Below are positions 25,640 to 34,562 of a stretch of DNA of 64,000 nucleotides, in pieces. The translations under genes were made by a program, and so were the position numbers. Location: contig NZ_KI911557.1 in NCBI RefSeq assembly GCF_000515215.1, positions 4,335,741 through 4,399,740 of the forward strand, written 5' to 3'. Source of the stretch: Methylomonas sp. 11b. Its GTDB lineage: Bacteria; Pseudomonadota; Gammaproteobacteria; Methylococcales; Methylomonadaceae. Position 1 is the first letter of the stretch, and each line of letters starts with the position of its first letter. The notes beneath the pieces were generated by a model. The model saw only the letters and a list, made by a program, of their open reading frames with translations. It did not search any database and was not told where the DNA came from.

Positions 25640-27629
25640 GCTTTTGCTGCGTCCCGGGGTGCGCTTCGGCAGTTACCCGCAAAAGCCGGAAAGTCGGCTA
25701 ACCGATTTCGAGCAGGGTGCGGCGGCTTTTTTTGACAAAACCCATAAGCGCTTGATTCGCCAGCGTTACAGCCAAGCTTACATTGTCAGTCGCGTCGAAA
25801 AAGTTGCCCCACCCTTAAGCAACTACAACGAGCAACAGTTGACCATCGCTATTCTGGAGCTGCGGGAAAATCTATACAGGCATGGTCTGACCGAAGAGCT
25901 GATGATCAGCGCCTTCGCGCTGATTCGCGAAACCGCCGGTCGGACTCTTAATAAACGGCATTTTGATGTGCAATTGTTTGGCGGCTGGTTAATGATCAAC
26001 GGCATGCTGGCGGAGATGGAAACCGGCGAAGGCAAGACGCTGACGGCGACGTTGCCGGCCTGCACCGCCGCCTTGGCGGGCATCCCGGTGCATGTGATTA
26101 CGGCCAACGATTACTTGGCGGCGCGCGATGCGGAGATTCTGAAACCGCTTTATCTGCGCCTGGGCTTGAAATCCGGCGCGGTGGTTGACGGCATGGATCT
26201 TGAGCTGCGCCGAAAACTGTATCAACAACCCATCGTACACACGACGAATAAACAGATTGCCTTTGATTATCTGCGAGACCGCATTGAAATGGGTGAAGAT
26301 GTGGGCTTGTTGAAATTTCAATTCAAGCAGATTCAACGGCAAATCAAACAGCCGCAAAGCAATGCGTTGATCATGCGCGGCTTATGCTTTGCCATCATCG
26401 ACGAAGCGGATAGTGTATTAATCGACGAAGCCAAAACGCCGCTGATCATCACCCAGACCCGGCCGAATGAGGAGTCTCCGGAAACCTATGGTGACGCCTT
26501 GTATCTGGCCTCATCGTTGTTCATCAACGACGACTTTGTCATGGACCCCAAGACCCGCGACATAGAACTGACACCGCAAGGCGAAAATACCATTGCGGAT
26601 ATGATTATCGGCTTGGGGCCGAGTTGGAAAAACAAGCGCTGGCGCGAAGCCATGGTCAAGCAGGCGCTAATCGCCGAGTATTGCTTCAAACGCAACAAGC
26701 AATACATCCTCAAAGATAACAAGGTCCAAATCATCGACGAGTTTACCGGCCGGGTGATGGAAGATCGGTCGTGGGAACAAGGCTTGCAGCAGATGATAGA
26801 AGCCAAGGAAGGTTGCTTGATTTCCGAACAGCGCGAACCTCTGGCAAGGATCAGTTATCAGCGCTTTTTCAGTCGCTATCTCAAACTGGCCGGTACCTCG
26901 GGCACGGTGCGGGAAGTGGCGGCGGAAATGCAGCGCGTTTACGGTTTACATAGCGTAAAAGTGCCGACTCATAGAGTGTCGAAACGGATTTTGCTCAGTG
27001 AGCGGATTTATGCCACGCAGGCAGCCAAGCAACGCGTGTTTCTACAACGGGTCAGCGAGTTGCACTCATTAGGCCAGCCGGTATTGATCGGTACCGGTTC
27101 GGTCGCCGAATCGCTGGAGGTCAGCGTATGGTTGGAGCAGGCCGGCTTTCCTCACCGGGTATTAAATGCCGAGCAAGATCAACACGAAGCGGAAATTATT
27201 GCCCATGCCGGCCAGCTAAATGCCCTTACCGTGGCGACCAATATGGCCGGCCGCGGCACCGATATTGCATTGGGCTTAGGCGTGGCGGACCTGGGCGGTT
27301 TGCATGTGATCGCGTTGAACTGTAACGAGTCTCGGCGCATAGATCGGCAACTATACGGCCGTTGCGCCCGGCAAGGCGATCCGGGTAGCTGCGAAGCGAT
27401 ACTGTCGCTGGAGGATGCGCCGCTGAGTGAGTTTTATTCGTCTGCTATCCGCAAGGCTCTGGCCGGTCTGGCTAAAGATCAGCAAGCTTTGCCGGCGCTG
27501 TTGGGAAAACTGATATTACGCTTGCCGCAAACTTACAAAGAGCGGCAACAGCGCAACATCAGAAGGCAATTAAGCAAACAGGACAAGCATTTGTCGCGTA
27601 TTTTGGCGTTTTCCGGCAAGTTTGAATAA
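25632..27629 (+). CDS. SecA-like preprotein translocase ATPase (short accessory paralogue)
   Basis: 665 residues against about 900 for housekeeping SecA. It has METGEGKT (Walker A, 129-136), DEAD (257-260), FTGRVMEDRSW (about 371-381), MAGRGTDI (538-545) and QLYGRCARQGDPGS (573-586), covering both motor halves and the preprotein-crosslinking region. After about 600 the helical wing/scaffold is much reduced, and the C-terminal zinc-binding tail is missing. SecA drives unfolded proteins through SecYEG. A second, trimmed SecA coupled to M50 and HlyD genes suggests a dedicated export route rather than the general one. The start overlaps the M50 gene by 8 bases. Motor motifs look intact, so it should hydrolyse ATP. 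Confidence 0.9.
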   Translation: MSELLLRPGVRFGSYPQKPESRLTDFEQGAAAFFDKTHKRLIRQRYSQAYIVSRVEKVAPPLSNYNEQQLTIAILELRENLYRHGLTEELMISAFALIRETAGRTLNKRHFDVQLFGGWLMINGMLAEMETGEGKTLTATLPACTAALAGIPVHVITANDYLAARDAEILKPLYLRLGLKSGAVVDGMDLELRRKLYQQPIVHTTNKQIAFDYLRDRIEMGEDVGLLKFQFKQIQRQIKQPQSNALIMRGLCFAIIDEADSVLIDEAKTPLIITQTRPNEESPETYGDALYLASSLFINDDFVMDPKTRDIELTPQGENTIADMIIGLGPSWKNKRWREAMVKQALIAEYCFKRNKQYILKDNKVQIIDEFTGRVMEDRSWEQGLQQMIEAKEGCLISEQREPLARISYQRFFSRYLKLAGTSGTVREVAAEMQRVYGLHSVKVPTHRVSKRILLSERIYATQAAKQRVFLQRVSELHSLGQPVLIGTGSVAESLEVSVWLEQAGFPHRVLNAEQDQHEAEIIAHAGQLNALTVATNMAGRGTDIALGLGVADLGGLHVIALNCNESRRIDRQLYGRCARQGDPGSCEAILSLEDAPLSEFYSSAIRKALAGLAKDQQALPALLGKLILRLPQTYKERQQRNIRRQLSKQDKHLSRILAFSGKFE

Positions 27630-27711
27630 ACGCTGTGGCCTTGAATTTACTATTTTGTTAAAAATCAGACCGTTTCAAATCAAGTCAAATTAATCCATTA
27701 GTAACTTTTAC

Positions 27712-28599
27712 ATGTCCATACTCCACCATTTTTTTCGCGCACTACTCGGCCCTGGCCTGTTCAGCGGCACCTTGCTTGCCGCCAATCTGGATTGCATGGT
27801 CAAGCCGGAAATGTACGTCGAGCTAAGCAGCCCGGTTGCCGGTACCGTCGAAGCGCTGTTGGTCGATAAGGGCGATCACGTTGCCAAAGGCCAGCCGCTT
27901 GCTCAATTGGAAGCCTCGGTGGAATGGGCCAAGTTCAACCAGGCCAAGGCCGATGCCGAGACCAATAGCGAGGTGCGCAATCAGAAAGTGAAATTGGAGT
28001 ACGCCACGCGCAACCGCACTCGCTATCGCAGCTTAGCCACGACCAGTGTTATTTCTCAAATCGAGAAAGACAAAGTCGAAACCGAAGTGGTGTTAGCTGG
28101 AATCGAGTTAAAAAAGGCAGAGGAACGCAAAAAGTCCGCAATGCTGGCATTGGAAATGGCCAAGGCACAACTAGAGGTTAAAACCATCAAAAGTCCGATA
28201 GACGGCATCGTCATCGACCGCTATGCCATGCCCGGCGAGTCGGTCAGTGATCGCGCGATTATGAAACTGGCGCAAGTGAATCCTTTGCGGGTTGAGCTGA
28301 TCGCGCCGACTGAATACTTTGGCCTGATTCAACCGGGTATGGAAGTGGACGTACGCCCTGAACTGCCGGTCAAAAAAGTCGTGAAAGCCACGGTCACCAA
28401 AGTTGACCAATTGATCGATCCGGCCAGCGGTAGCTTTACGGTGCGCATGACCTTACCCAACCCCAGCGATGAACTAATCGGCGGTGTCAACTGTATCGCT
28501 ACCTTCGATTTTGCCACCCCAGCCGCAACCACGACACCGACTCCACCGCCTTTTGCGCCGCAGAACGCGGCTCCAGCGGGGCCGGTCATAAAGCGTTGA
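27712..28599 (+). CDS. HlyD/RND-type periplasmic adaptor
   Basis: 295 residues with a short hydrophobic N-terminus (about 5-24, probable signal). It then has the adaptor layout: lipoyl half ELSSPVAGTVEALLVDKGDHVAKGQPLAQLE, a long alpha-hairpin (about 75-160), return half VKTIKSPIDGIVIDRYAMPGESV, a beta-barrel and a Pro-rich tail. It follows the SecA paralogue after 82 bases in the same direction and is likely the last gene of the export set. No inner-membrane RND or ABC pump is next to it, so its partner is probably the M50/GAF-HlyD apparatus or an outer-membrane channel elsewhere. Confidence 0.85.
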   Translation: MSILHHFFRALLGPGLFSGTLLAANLDCMVKPEMYVELSSPVAGTVEALLVDKGDHVAKGQPLAQLEASVEWAKFNQAKADAETNSEVRNQKVKLEYATRNRTRYRSLATTSVISQIEKDKVETEVVLAGIELKKAEERKKSAMLALEMAKAQLEVKTIKSPIDGIVIDRYAMPGESVSDRAIMKLAQVNPLRVELIAPTEYFGLIQPGMEVDVRPELPVKKVVKATVTKVDQLIDPASGSFTVRMTLPNPSDELIGGVNCIATFDFATPAATTTPTPPPFAPQNAAPAGPVIKR

Positions 28600-28616
28600 T
28601 CGATGCTACAACGCTT
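28591..28616 (+). terminator. Hairpin at the end of the export operon
   Basis: AAGCGTTG (28591-28598) and CAACGCTT (28609-28616) form a perfect 8 bp stem with a 10-base loop, overlapping the stop codon of the adaptor gene. No T-run follows, so it may be a Rho-type end or an mRNA-stabilising hairpin. Confidence 0.4.
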
Positions 28617-28963
28617 AACCCGCAATATTGATTCAGCTTGCAAAGAGCCTGTCATAGGGCAGTCTAGGTCAGGCTTCAATACATTTAGTCCGAACTCAAT
28701 GACAGTAATCAATAGGGTGGGGCGATAAGCGAAATGCCGGCTGATGTTTTCCCAGCCAAATCTTTGCCAAAACCATCACGACAACGGATCAATGCGGGAC
28801 GCCGGACGAATCAGATCAATTGCCCAGGCATAGGCTGCGAACCTGTTATAAAACTTATCTCGGAAACTGCGAGGCAGCATGCAACTCGTACAGGGGGCTT
28901 AGAATAAAATTGGACGCTCTCGATTAGAGTTGTAGCAATTAAATCCGTGAAAGAGAGTAGCCA
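28617..28963. other. Intergenic stretch before the small ORF
   Basis: About 350 bases. I see no gene in it. The right end should hold the promoter of the small protein gene at 28964 but no clear boxes stand out. Confidence 0.35.
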
Positions 28964-29152
28964 ATGTCATACATGTCAATTAATTCAGGTGCGTCCCAAA
29001 TTCATAGTGCTGCCGGGGCAAATGTTCCAACAGTCAAAAAGGCCCAGTCAAACAGCCCCACGCAAGTGTTCCAGCAAGCCCAAACGGTTGTTAAAGAAGC
29101 CGATCAAAGTACCGAAGGTGGTAAAGGCAGATTTATTGACGTTCGCGCCTGA
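28964..29152 (+). CDS. Small hypothetical protein
   Basis: 62 residues, Ser/Gln/Ala-rich and without membrane segments: MSYMSINSGASQIHSAAGAN followed by VPTVKKAQSN, a Gln-rich part and the end GGKGRFIDVRA. A purine-rich AAGAGAG ribosome-binding site lies 7-9 bases before the ATG, and the gene is free-standing with long spacers on both sides, which supports real expression. It vaguely resembles small putative motility-type proteins but I do not recognise a family. An overlapping frame from 28947 lacks such a ribosome-binding site. Confidence 0.5.
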   Translation: MSYMSINSGASQIHSAAGANVPTVKKAQSNSPTQVFQQAQTVVKEADQSTEGGKGRFIDVRA

Positions 29153-29276
29153 TGCCCGAAAATTTTACGCCGAACTGCCTAAGGTCTGAGAGCAGTCCGG
29201 TAAAACGCCAACCAATTATTCGCCCCATCCCGCTGAGAGTTAGATTGGCTATGTCGATACCCGCCAGGTAGTCCCG

Positions 29277-31199
29277 TTAAAAAGCCTCAGGTCGATATAT
29301 GCTTGCCTCCGGCAGCAATCCGGGAAACGAGCCTTTGCGGATGTTAAAGAACAGCAGTTCCGGCAGGCTGACGATAATGCCTTTCAAGCCTTTGCGTAAA
29401 TTGTCCCCGTCATCCCAGGGCCAGCTGAACAAGCCGTATAGGCCCTGGCTGCCGGCTATCGCCAGATTCAAGCCGCCCTGCAATGGCCGAGGCCATAGCT
29501 GATCTTGAGTGAAGAATAAAAACGCCGCGTCGTCCCCGTTCCATTTATAAATCCTCGAACTTAGGGTATTGGATTCCTGTAAATCCACCTGCCATTGCGG
29601 CATCTGCCGGTAACGCAGTTGACGTTGCCGTTCTCTGTAGGGCTGGCGCTGGAAGCTGGTGCTGAGTCGATATGCGCTCCCTATCTGGTCATAGGCGACA
29701 AACGGAATCATGTTCAAGCCGTCTTCGTCAACGTAACCGCCCAGCAGTCGCTGCGACGCCTGGCTTCTACTTTCCTCGGCTGTCGTCGACATGTCAGAAA
29801 TCGTCTGGTTGATGAGCCGAAATATTTCCGTGACGCAATTACGGCTAAGCAGGTTATAGCCATACAAGGACTGCAATTGGTTTTGATATGTTTCGATTTG
29901 CTGCGTGACGATGTTTTGGACATCTGCCAGTTCGCTTGTTGGCAGCGGTAAACCAACCAATTCCGCCGCTGTCGGTCGCGACGGCGTGGTTGTCAATGGC
30001 AACAGCTTCAAAGACTGCTGGTCATGGCGCGGCTTATGCAATTGCATTAGCGCTGTCGCGCTTAGCTCAAGTTCCGAGTAAGCAAGTTCATCCAACGCTA
30101 TGGGGCTGTCCAGTTGTTTGGACGTCGCTGCAAACAGCTCTTGACTGTATTGCAGCGCTGCCGGCAAGTTGTCTTCGTCGATAACAGTGGCTTGTGGGTC
30201 GTCATTTTCCGCGCGGCTGCGGTCCAGCACGCTTAGATAGCCTGATGCGATGGCATGGTCCAGCGCATGTAAACGGGCCATACCCACCAGCATCGGATAG
30301 CCCCAGTCGCTGCGTTGGCTCTGCATCAGTCTAATTAAATCGGCAAACAAACGTTGTCGAAAATCTTGCAGCTTGGCACGTTGCGTTGTGTTGAGTTTGC
30401 ATGCCGCCTCGGGGATTTGTAACAAACTTTCGCTACGCGGCGATAGCCTGGCTTGCAGTACATCCAGTGCAGCCAGATTCAGCAACTGATTGCGGTAGCG
30501 TTCGGCAAACGAACTGTTCGTGGCGATAAAGTGTGTATCGGTTGGCTCAATAATTGTGGGGTCAACCGCCACGTCCGGTTTCAGGGCTTGTAAGGTTTGC
30601 CAAGCTTGTTGGCGTTTGGCCACCAAAAAATCTTCGCCATACTCGTTAACGATTGCCTCGTGCAATTGTTGTAGTGCGTGGCTGCTGTTGCCTGCTTCGA
30701 TAGGGAGCGCTTCAGTCGCTCGGTATTGCGTCAAAAAATATCCCAATCCTTTTATCGGTAGAGGCGGCGCAGAGCCAAGATTTTGCAAGCCTGAAACCAG
30801 CGCTTGATCGTCGTGCAGAGCTTGTAATAGTGATAATTGCTGGTTTTGAATGAGCAGGCGGCGACTAAAGGTATCCCGTAGTGCTTGAAAAAAATCCTCT
30901 GAAACTTCGATGCGGTGACCGTATATGTTACGGTTCTCCTGAAAGCCGTAGGCAAACTCAAAGGCGGCTGCATCGTTGCGATACAAACGCAGCAGGCCAG
31001 GTTCGACGAGCTGAAAATGAAAGACTTGTTGGTCGAATTTAATCGCGGTATGGCCGCCGCTGGCGCTGCCTTCGTTGGCGTCTATGTACAGGAATTCGAA
31101 GTGATGACTATCTTCCGCTTCCGCAACCGTTACCCAAAGTAAACAGCCCAGTGCCAGCGCCCACTTTGCGAATTTCAAGCCAGCAACTGGCATGACCAA
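29277..31199 (-). CDS. Exported DUF4105-like (Lnb-type) envelope protein
   Basis: 640 residues with a signal peptide (about 1-28, LALGCLLWVTVAEA). The N-terminal region HHFEFLYIDANEGSASGGHTAIKF and the later YNLLSRNCVTEIFRLINQTI resemble the DUF4105/Lnb periplasmic domain, in which an early His and a later Asn-Cys pair are conserved in a papain-like arrangement. If so, it may be a periplasmic acyl-transfer or cysteine-hydrolase-type enzyme acting on lipid or peptide substrates, but this is inference. The centre is helical and Gln-rich. It precedes nothing obvious and follows a small lipoprotein gene on the same strand (20-base gap), so the two may be co-transcribed. Confidence 0.55.
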   Translation of the reverse strand: MVMPVAGLKFAKWALALGCLLWVTVAEAEDSHHFEFLYIDANEGSASGGHTAIKFDQQVFHFQLVEPGLLRLYRNDAAAFEFAYGFQENRNIYGHRIEVSEDFFQALRDTFSRRLLIQNQQLSLLQALHDDQALVSGLQNLGSAPPLPIKGLGYFLTQYRATEALPIEAGNSSHALQQLHEAIVNEYGEDFLVAKRQQAWQTLQALKPDVAVDPTIIEPTDTHFIATNSSFAERYRNQLLNLAALDVLQARLSPRSESLLQIPEAACKLNTTQRAKLQDFRQRLFADLIRLMQSQRSDWGYPMLVGMARLHALDHAIASGYLSVLDRSRAENDDPQATVIDEDNLPAALQYSQELFAATSKQLDSPIALDELAYSELELSATALMQLHKPRHDQQSLKLLPLTTTPSRPTAAELVGLPLPTSELADVQNIVTQQIETYQNQLQSLYGYNLLSRNCVTEIFRLINQTISDMSTTAEESRSQASQRLLGGYVDEDGLNMIPFVAYDQIGSAYRLSTSFQRQPYRERQRQLRYRQMPQWQVDLQESNTLSSRIYKWNGDDAAFLFFTQDQLWPRPLQGGLNLAIAGSQGLYGLFSWPWDDGDNLRKGLKGIIVSLPELLFFNIRKGSFPGLLPEASIYRPEAF

Positions 31200-31219
31200 G
31201 TGGGCGACGGACTGCGGGA

Positions 31220-31684
31220 TTATTTTTTCAATCCTTCTTCAATAGCTTGTTTCTTCCACGGTTCGTTATCGCTCAAACTTTCGGTAAACGCCGAAATTTG
31301 CGGTTTGCCGAGCTTGGCTTTGGCAAGTCCGCGGCCGATACCTACGTAAGTATTCCGGTCGGTTTCCCAGTTGGTGATCTCATGACTTTCGGCCAGTTCG
31401 CTGAGATGTCCGCGAAAACTGTCCAGAGTGCCGCTGCTGGATACCACGAAGGTAGCGGTATAGTCGGCTACATCTGTCTCGTATTTTTCGTGTTTGTTGC
31501 GCGAGGAGTCGGAACTGGAGGTAAAAGGGCTGGAGGCACTTTTGAAGATGCCGCCGGAACTGTCGGACAAGCTACCTACGCTGTCGGACGAGCTCTCGGA
31601 GCTGGTGGAAAACGAGCAGCCGCTGATTAGCGCTGTTCCCAGAACGACAGTAGTTGCCAAAGTAAAGGTTCTGCATGAAGTCAT
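31220..31684 (-). CDS. Small Ser-rich lipoprotein
   Basis: 154 residues. A signal peptide ends in the lipobox LISGC (Cys at about 23), so it should be lipid-anchored in the envelope. A low-complexity Ser-rich linker (about 25-60) leads to a compact domain: YETDVADYTATFVVSSSG, LDSFRGHLSELAESHEITNWETDRNTYVGIGRGLAKAKL. I recognise it as the kind of short putative lipoprotein found across gammaproteobacteria, with no assigned function. It lies 20 bases upstream of the DUF4105-like gene on the same strand. Confidence 0.65.
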   Translation of the reverse strand: MTSCRTFTLATTVVLGTALISGCSFSTSSESSSDSVGSLSDSSGGIFKSASSPFTSSSDSSRNKHEKYETDVADYTATFVVSSSGTLDSFRGHLSELAESHEITNWETDRNTYVGIGRGLAKAKLGKPQISAFTESLSDNEPWKKQAIEEGLKK

Positions 31685-31738
31685 AGGCTTTCGGTGAGGT
31701 ATTTGTCTTTAAAATTAGTAGTTTTACCGGTTATTCGT

Positions 31739-31762
31739 AGAGACGCAAGATTTTGCGTCTCT
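31739..31762. terminator. Perfect hairpin, bidirectional terminator or repeat element
   Basis: AGAGACGCAA (31739-31748) pairs with TTGCGTCTCT (31753-31762) around a 4-base loop. It lies between the ends of lipA and the start region of the lipoprotein gene. It could terminate lipA transcription or belong to a dispersed short palindrome family; only one copy was noticed here. Confidence 0.55.
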
Positions 31763-31788
31763 AAAGTGTTTCGTTGGCGGTAGTCGAG

Positions 31789-32748
31789 CTATTTGCCAAC
31801 CCCCGCCGCCTGTAAATCCGCATGGTAAGAAGATCTTACCAAGGGCGCGCTGGCGACTTGTTGAAAGCCCAGTTCGCGGGCAATTTCTGCATAGCGCTGG
31901 AATTGGTCGGGATGAATATATTCCTGCACCGCCAAATGATCCTTGCTCGGTTGTAAATACTGGCCCAAGGTCAGCATGCTGACCCCGTGGGCCAGTAAAT
32001 CTTTCATCACCTGGAACACTTCCGCTTCGGTTTCGCCTATGCCCAGCATCAAGCCGGATTTGGTCGGTACGTCAGGCAGACGCTGGCCGTGTTGTTGCAG
32101 CAGTTTTAGCGAGACGTGGTAATCGGCGCCGGGACGGGCTTGCAGATACAGGCGCGGCACGGTTTCCAGATTGTGGTTGAACACATCGCAGGGTTGCTGC
32201 TGCAGGATATCCAGCGCCGTGTCCATCCGGCCGCGAAAATCAGGCACCAACACCTCGATAGTAGTGTTCGGTGACTCGTTGCGCACCGCCGCGATGCAGG
32301 CCGCGAAATGGCTGGCCCCACCGTCGCGCAAATCGTCGCGGTTTACCGAGGTGATCACCACGTATTTCAAGGCCATCGCGGCGATGGTCGCGGCCAGATT
32401 GGCCGGCTCTTCCGCATCCAAAGGCTGCGGTTTGCCGTGCGCGACATCGCAGAACGGGCAGCGGCGCGTGCATAAATCGCCCATGATCATGAAAGTGGCG
32501 GTGCCGTGGCTGAAACATTCGCTCAAGTTGGGGCAGGCGGCTTCTTCGCAGACCGTGTGCAATCGGTTCTCGCGCAGGGATTGCTTGATGCGGTTGACTT
32601 GGTCGCCGGTCGGCAGTTTGATGCGGATCCAGTCCGGTTTTCGTAAGATTTGTTCGGGCTTTTCCACTTTCACCGGAATCCGCGACAGCTTGTCGGCGTT
32701 GCGTTGGTGCGTTTCTGGCGTCGAGCGGGAAGGGGCGTTGAGGGTCAT
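31789..32748 (-). CDS. lipA: Lipoyl synthase
   Basis: About 319 residues from the ATG at 32748, which has a GGTGG ribosome-binding site; the alternative at 32763 does not. LipA is a radical-SAM enzyme that inserts two sulfurs into protein-bound octanoyl groups to make lipoyl cofactors for pyruvate and 2-oxoglutarate dehydrogenases and the glycine cleavage system. Both iron-sulfur motifs are present: [12 protein letters not shown] (auxiliary cluster) and CTRRCPFC (radical-SAM CxxxCxxC). The C-terminal [16 protein letters not shown] supplies the conserved RSSY serine. It is last in the dacA-dat-ybeD-lipB-lipA run. Confidence 0.97.
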   Translation of the reverse strand: MTLNAPSRSTPETHQRNADKLSRIPVKVEKPEQILRKPDWIRIKLPTGDQVNRIKQSLRENRLHTVCEEAACPNLSECFSHGTATFMIMGDLCTRRCPFCDVAHGKPQPLDAEEPANLAATIAAMALKYVVITSVNRDDLRDGGASHFAACIAAVRNESPNTTIEVLVPDFRGRMDTALDILQQQPCDVFNHNLETVPRLYLQARPGADYHVSLKLLQQHGQRLPDVPTKSGLMLGIGETEAEVFQVMKDLLAHGVSMLTLGQYLQPSKDHLAVQEYIHPDQFQRYAEIARELGFQQVASAPLVRSSYHADLQAAGVGK

Positions 32749-32829
32749 ATTGCCACCGGGCACTTAAGTTTGTGTTTGAATCTCCGCAAGCTTGGCATTG
32801 TTCAGCGAGGCTTGTTGAGTTTGCTTGTC

Positions 32830-33450
32830 TTACATTTCTATCGCTTGCAGTAGCTGATGCACAACCGGCACTGCTAGTTCCTGAGTGCTTATCTTAACGC
32901 CCAAATCAGCCAGTTGCGTCACTTGCAAGCCAGCGTAGCCGCAGGGATTGATGTCTGCAAACGGCGCCAAATCCATATCGTTATTGATGCTCAGGCCATG
33001 GTAACAGCAACCGTGCTTGATACGCAGTCCCAGCGAAGCAATTTTTTGCTGATTGACGTAGACGCCCGGTGCCTTGGGTTGGGCTTGGGCGGCGATGCCG
33101 TATTGCCGCAGCGTATCGATCACCGAGTTTTCCAGAATGGTGACCATCTGCCTTGGCCCCTTGCTGAGTCGGCGTAAGTCGCACAGAATGTAAATCACCA
33201 ATTGGCCAGGGCCGTGATAGGTCACTTGGCCGCCACGATCACTTTCGACGATTTCGATAGCGTTGGCTTTTAGTAGATGTTCGCGCTTGCCGTTTAAACC
33301 CAGGGTGTAAACCGGCGGATGTTCTACGATCCAGATTTGATCGGCCGTGTCGCTATCGCGTTCGGCGGTGAACTGCTGCATGGCCTGCCAGACGCCGAGA
33401 TAGTCTTGTCGCCCCAAATTACGCAGGACGGTCGCCGCCTTACTTGGCAT
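32830..33450 (-). CDS. lipB: Octanoyltransferase
   Basis: 206 residues. LipB moves octanoate from acyl-carrier protein to the lipoyl domains that LipA then sulfurates. Family motifs are clear: IWIVEHPPVYTLG, RGGQVTYHGPGQLV, the catalytic Lys region QQKIASLGLRIKHGC, and the catalytic Cys in INPCGYAG. It starts 9 bases after the ybeD-like gene and lies just upstream of lipA on the same strand, so both steps of lipoate attachment are co-expressed. Length is normal. Confidence 0.97.
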   Translation of the reverse strand: MPSKAATVLRNLGRQDYLGVWQAMQQFTAERDSDTADQIWIVEHPPVYTLGLNGKREHLLKANAIEIVESDRGGQVTYHGPGQLVIYILCDLRRLSKGPRQMVTILENSVIDTLRQYGIAAQAQPKAPGVYVNQQKIASLGLRIKHGCCYHGLSINNDMDLAPFADINPCGYAGLQVTQLADLGVKISTQELAVPVVHQLLQAIEM

Positions 33451-33459
33451 CAGTCCGTT

Positions 33460-33726
33460 TTATAGGGCCATCAGCACATCGGGGCAGGCCGTCAAGCCCA
33501 GGTAGATCGCGTCCAGTTGCTCGCGGCTATGGGCTTCGATCATTACCGTCACCGACAGATAATTGCCGCCTTTGCTGGGCCGGGTGGTGACTGCACCTTC
33601 CAGGATGTCCGGGACATGGCGGCGGACGATTTCCACGACGATGGCGTCGAAATCGTCACGATGTTTGCCCATCACCTTGATAGGGAACTGGCAGGGAAAT
33701 TCCAGTAAACTTTCGGTTTCGCTCAT
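33460..33726 (-). CDS. ybeD: DUF493 family protein (YbeD)
   Basis: 88 residues: LLEFPCQFPIKVMGKHRDDFDAIVVEIVRRHVP...GNYLSVTVMIEAHSREQLDAIYLGLTACPDVLMAL is the DUF493/YbeD ACT-like regulatory fold. Its exact role is unknown, but it is conserved between dacA and lipB across gammaproteobacteria, and this position supports the call. It overlaps the end of the aminotransferase gene upstream by 4 bases. Confidence 0.93.
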   Translation of the reverse strand: MSETESLLEFPCQFPIKVMGKHRDDFDAIVVEIVRRHVPDILEGAVTTRPSKGGNYLSVTVMIEAHSREQLDAIYLGLTACPDVLMAL

Positions 33727-34562
33727 GACAGTGATGTTTTGTATGCTTGCAGTAAGTCGTCCATGCGTTTCCAGACCGGGCCGGGCTTGCCGTCACCGAC
33801 TTGCTGGCCGTCCAGTTCGATCACCGGCACGATCTCGCGGGTGGAACTGGCGACCCATATTTCGCTGGCGTTGTGCAGCGCTTCCAGCGCGATAATGTCT
33901 TCCTGATAAGGGATGTTATTCTCCGCCGCTAGTTCCAGAATCACGTCGCGGGTAATGCCGGGCAGGATTTCATGGCTTTTGGGCGGCGTAATCAATTCGC
34001 CATCCAATACCGCAAACAGATTGCTGGCTGCGCCTTCGACGATGTAACCGTTGCGTACCAGTATCGCTTCCGCGCAGCCTTGATCCAGCGCTTCCTGTCT
34101 GAGCAGAATGTTGCCCAGCAAGGTAATGGCTTTAATGTTGCAGAGCTGCCAACGGGTGTCGTCCAGCGTGATCGCCTTGATGCCGTCGACCCGGCCGGCG
34201 AAAGGCTTGATGTCCGCACTCATCGCAAATATCGTCGGTACGATTTGCTCGGGAAAGCCGTGATCGCGTTTCGGCGCATAGCCGCGGGTGACTTGCAGGT
34301 AAATATATTGATCCCGGTCATCCGCCAGCAGCGGCCGGAAAATACCTTCCCAGTCATTGACGCTATGTGGCAACGGTAAACGGATGCCGTTCAGGCTGTT
34401 GTTGAGCCGGGTAATATGGTCTTCCAGTCTGAACAGCCGGCCCCTATAAGCCGGAATCACTTCGTAGACGCCGTCGCCAAATAAAAAACCGCGATCCAGC
34501 ACCGACACCTTCGCGTCGGCTAGTGGCAGATAAGCGCCGTTCAGATAGACTTGCTCGGTCAT
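33723..34562 (-). CDS. dat: D-amino acid aminotransferase (class IV)
   Basis: 279 residues of fold-type IV PLP enzyme. LDRGFLFGDGVYEVIPAYRGRLFRLEDHITRL, the cofactor-binding Lys in LCNIKAITLLGNILLRQEA, AILVRNGYIVEGAASNLFAVLDG and LPGITRDVILELA are the usual D-alanine transaminase blocks. It interconverts D-alanine and D-glutamate with their keto acids. Coupled to the D,D-carboxypeptidase gene upstream (4-base overlap), it may recycle the D-alanine released from peptidoglycan. A branched-chain aminotransferase is the alternative, but length and context favour Dat. Confidence 0.9.
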   Translation of the reverse strand: MTEQVYLNGAYLPLADAKVSVLDRGFLFGDGVYEVIPAYRGRLFRLEDHITRLNNSLNGIRLPLPHSVNDWEGIFRPLLADDRDQYIYLQVTRGYAPKRDHGFPEQIVPTIFAMSADIKPFAGRVDGIKAITLDDTRWQLCNIKAITLLGNILLRQEALDQGCAEAILVRNGYIVEGAASNLFAVLDGELITPPKSHEILPGITRDVILELAAENNIPYQEDIIALEALHNASEIWVASSTREIVPVIELDGQQVGDGKPGPVWKRMDDLLQAYKTSLS

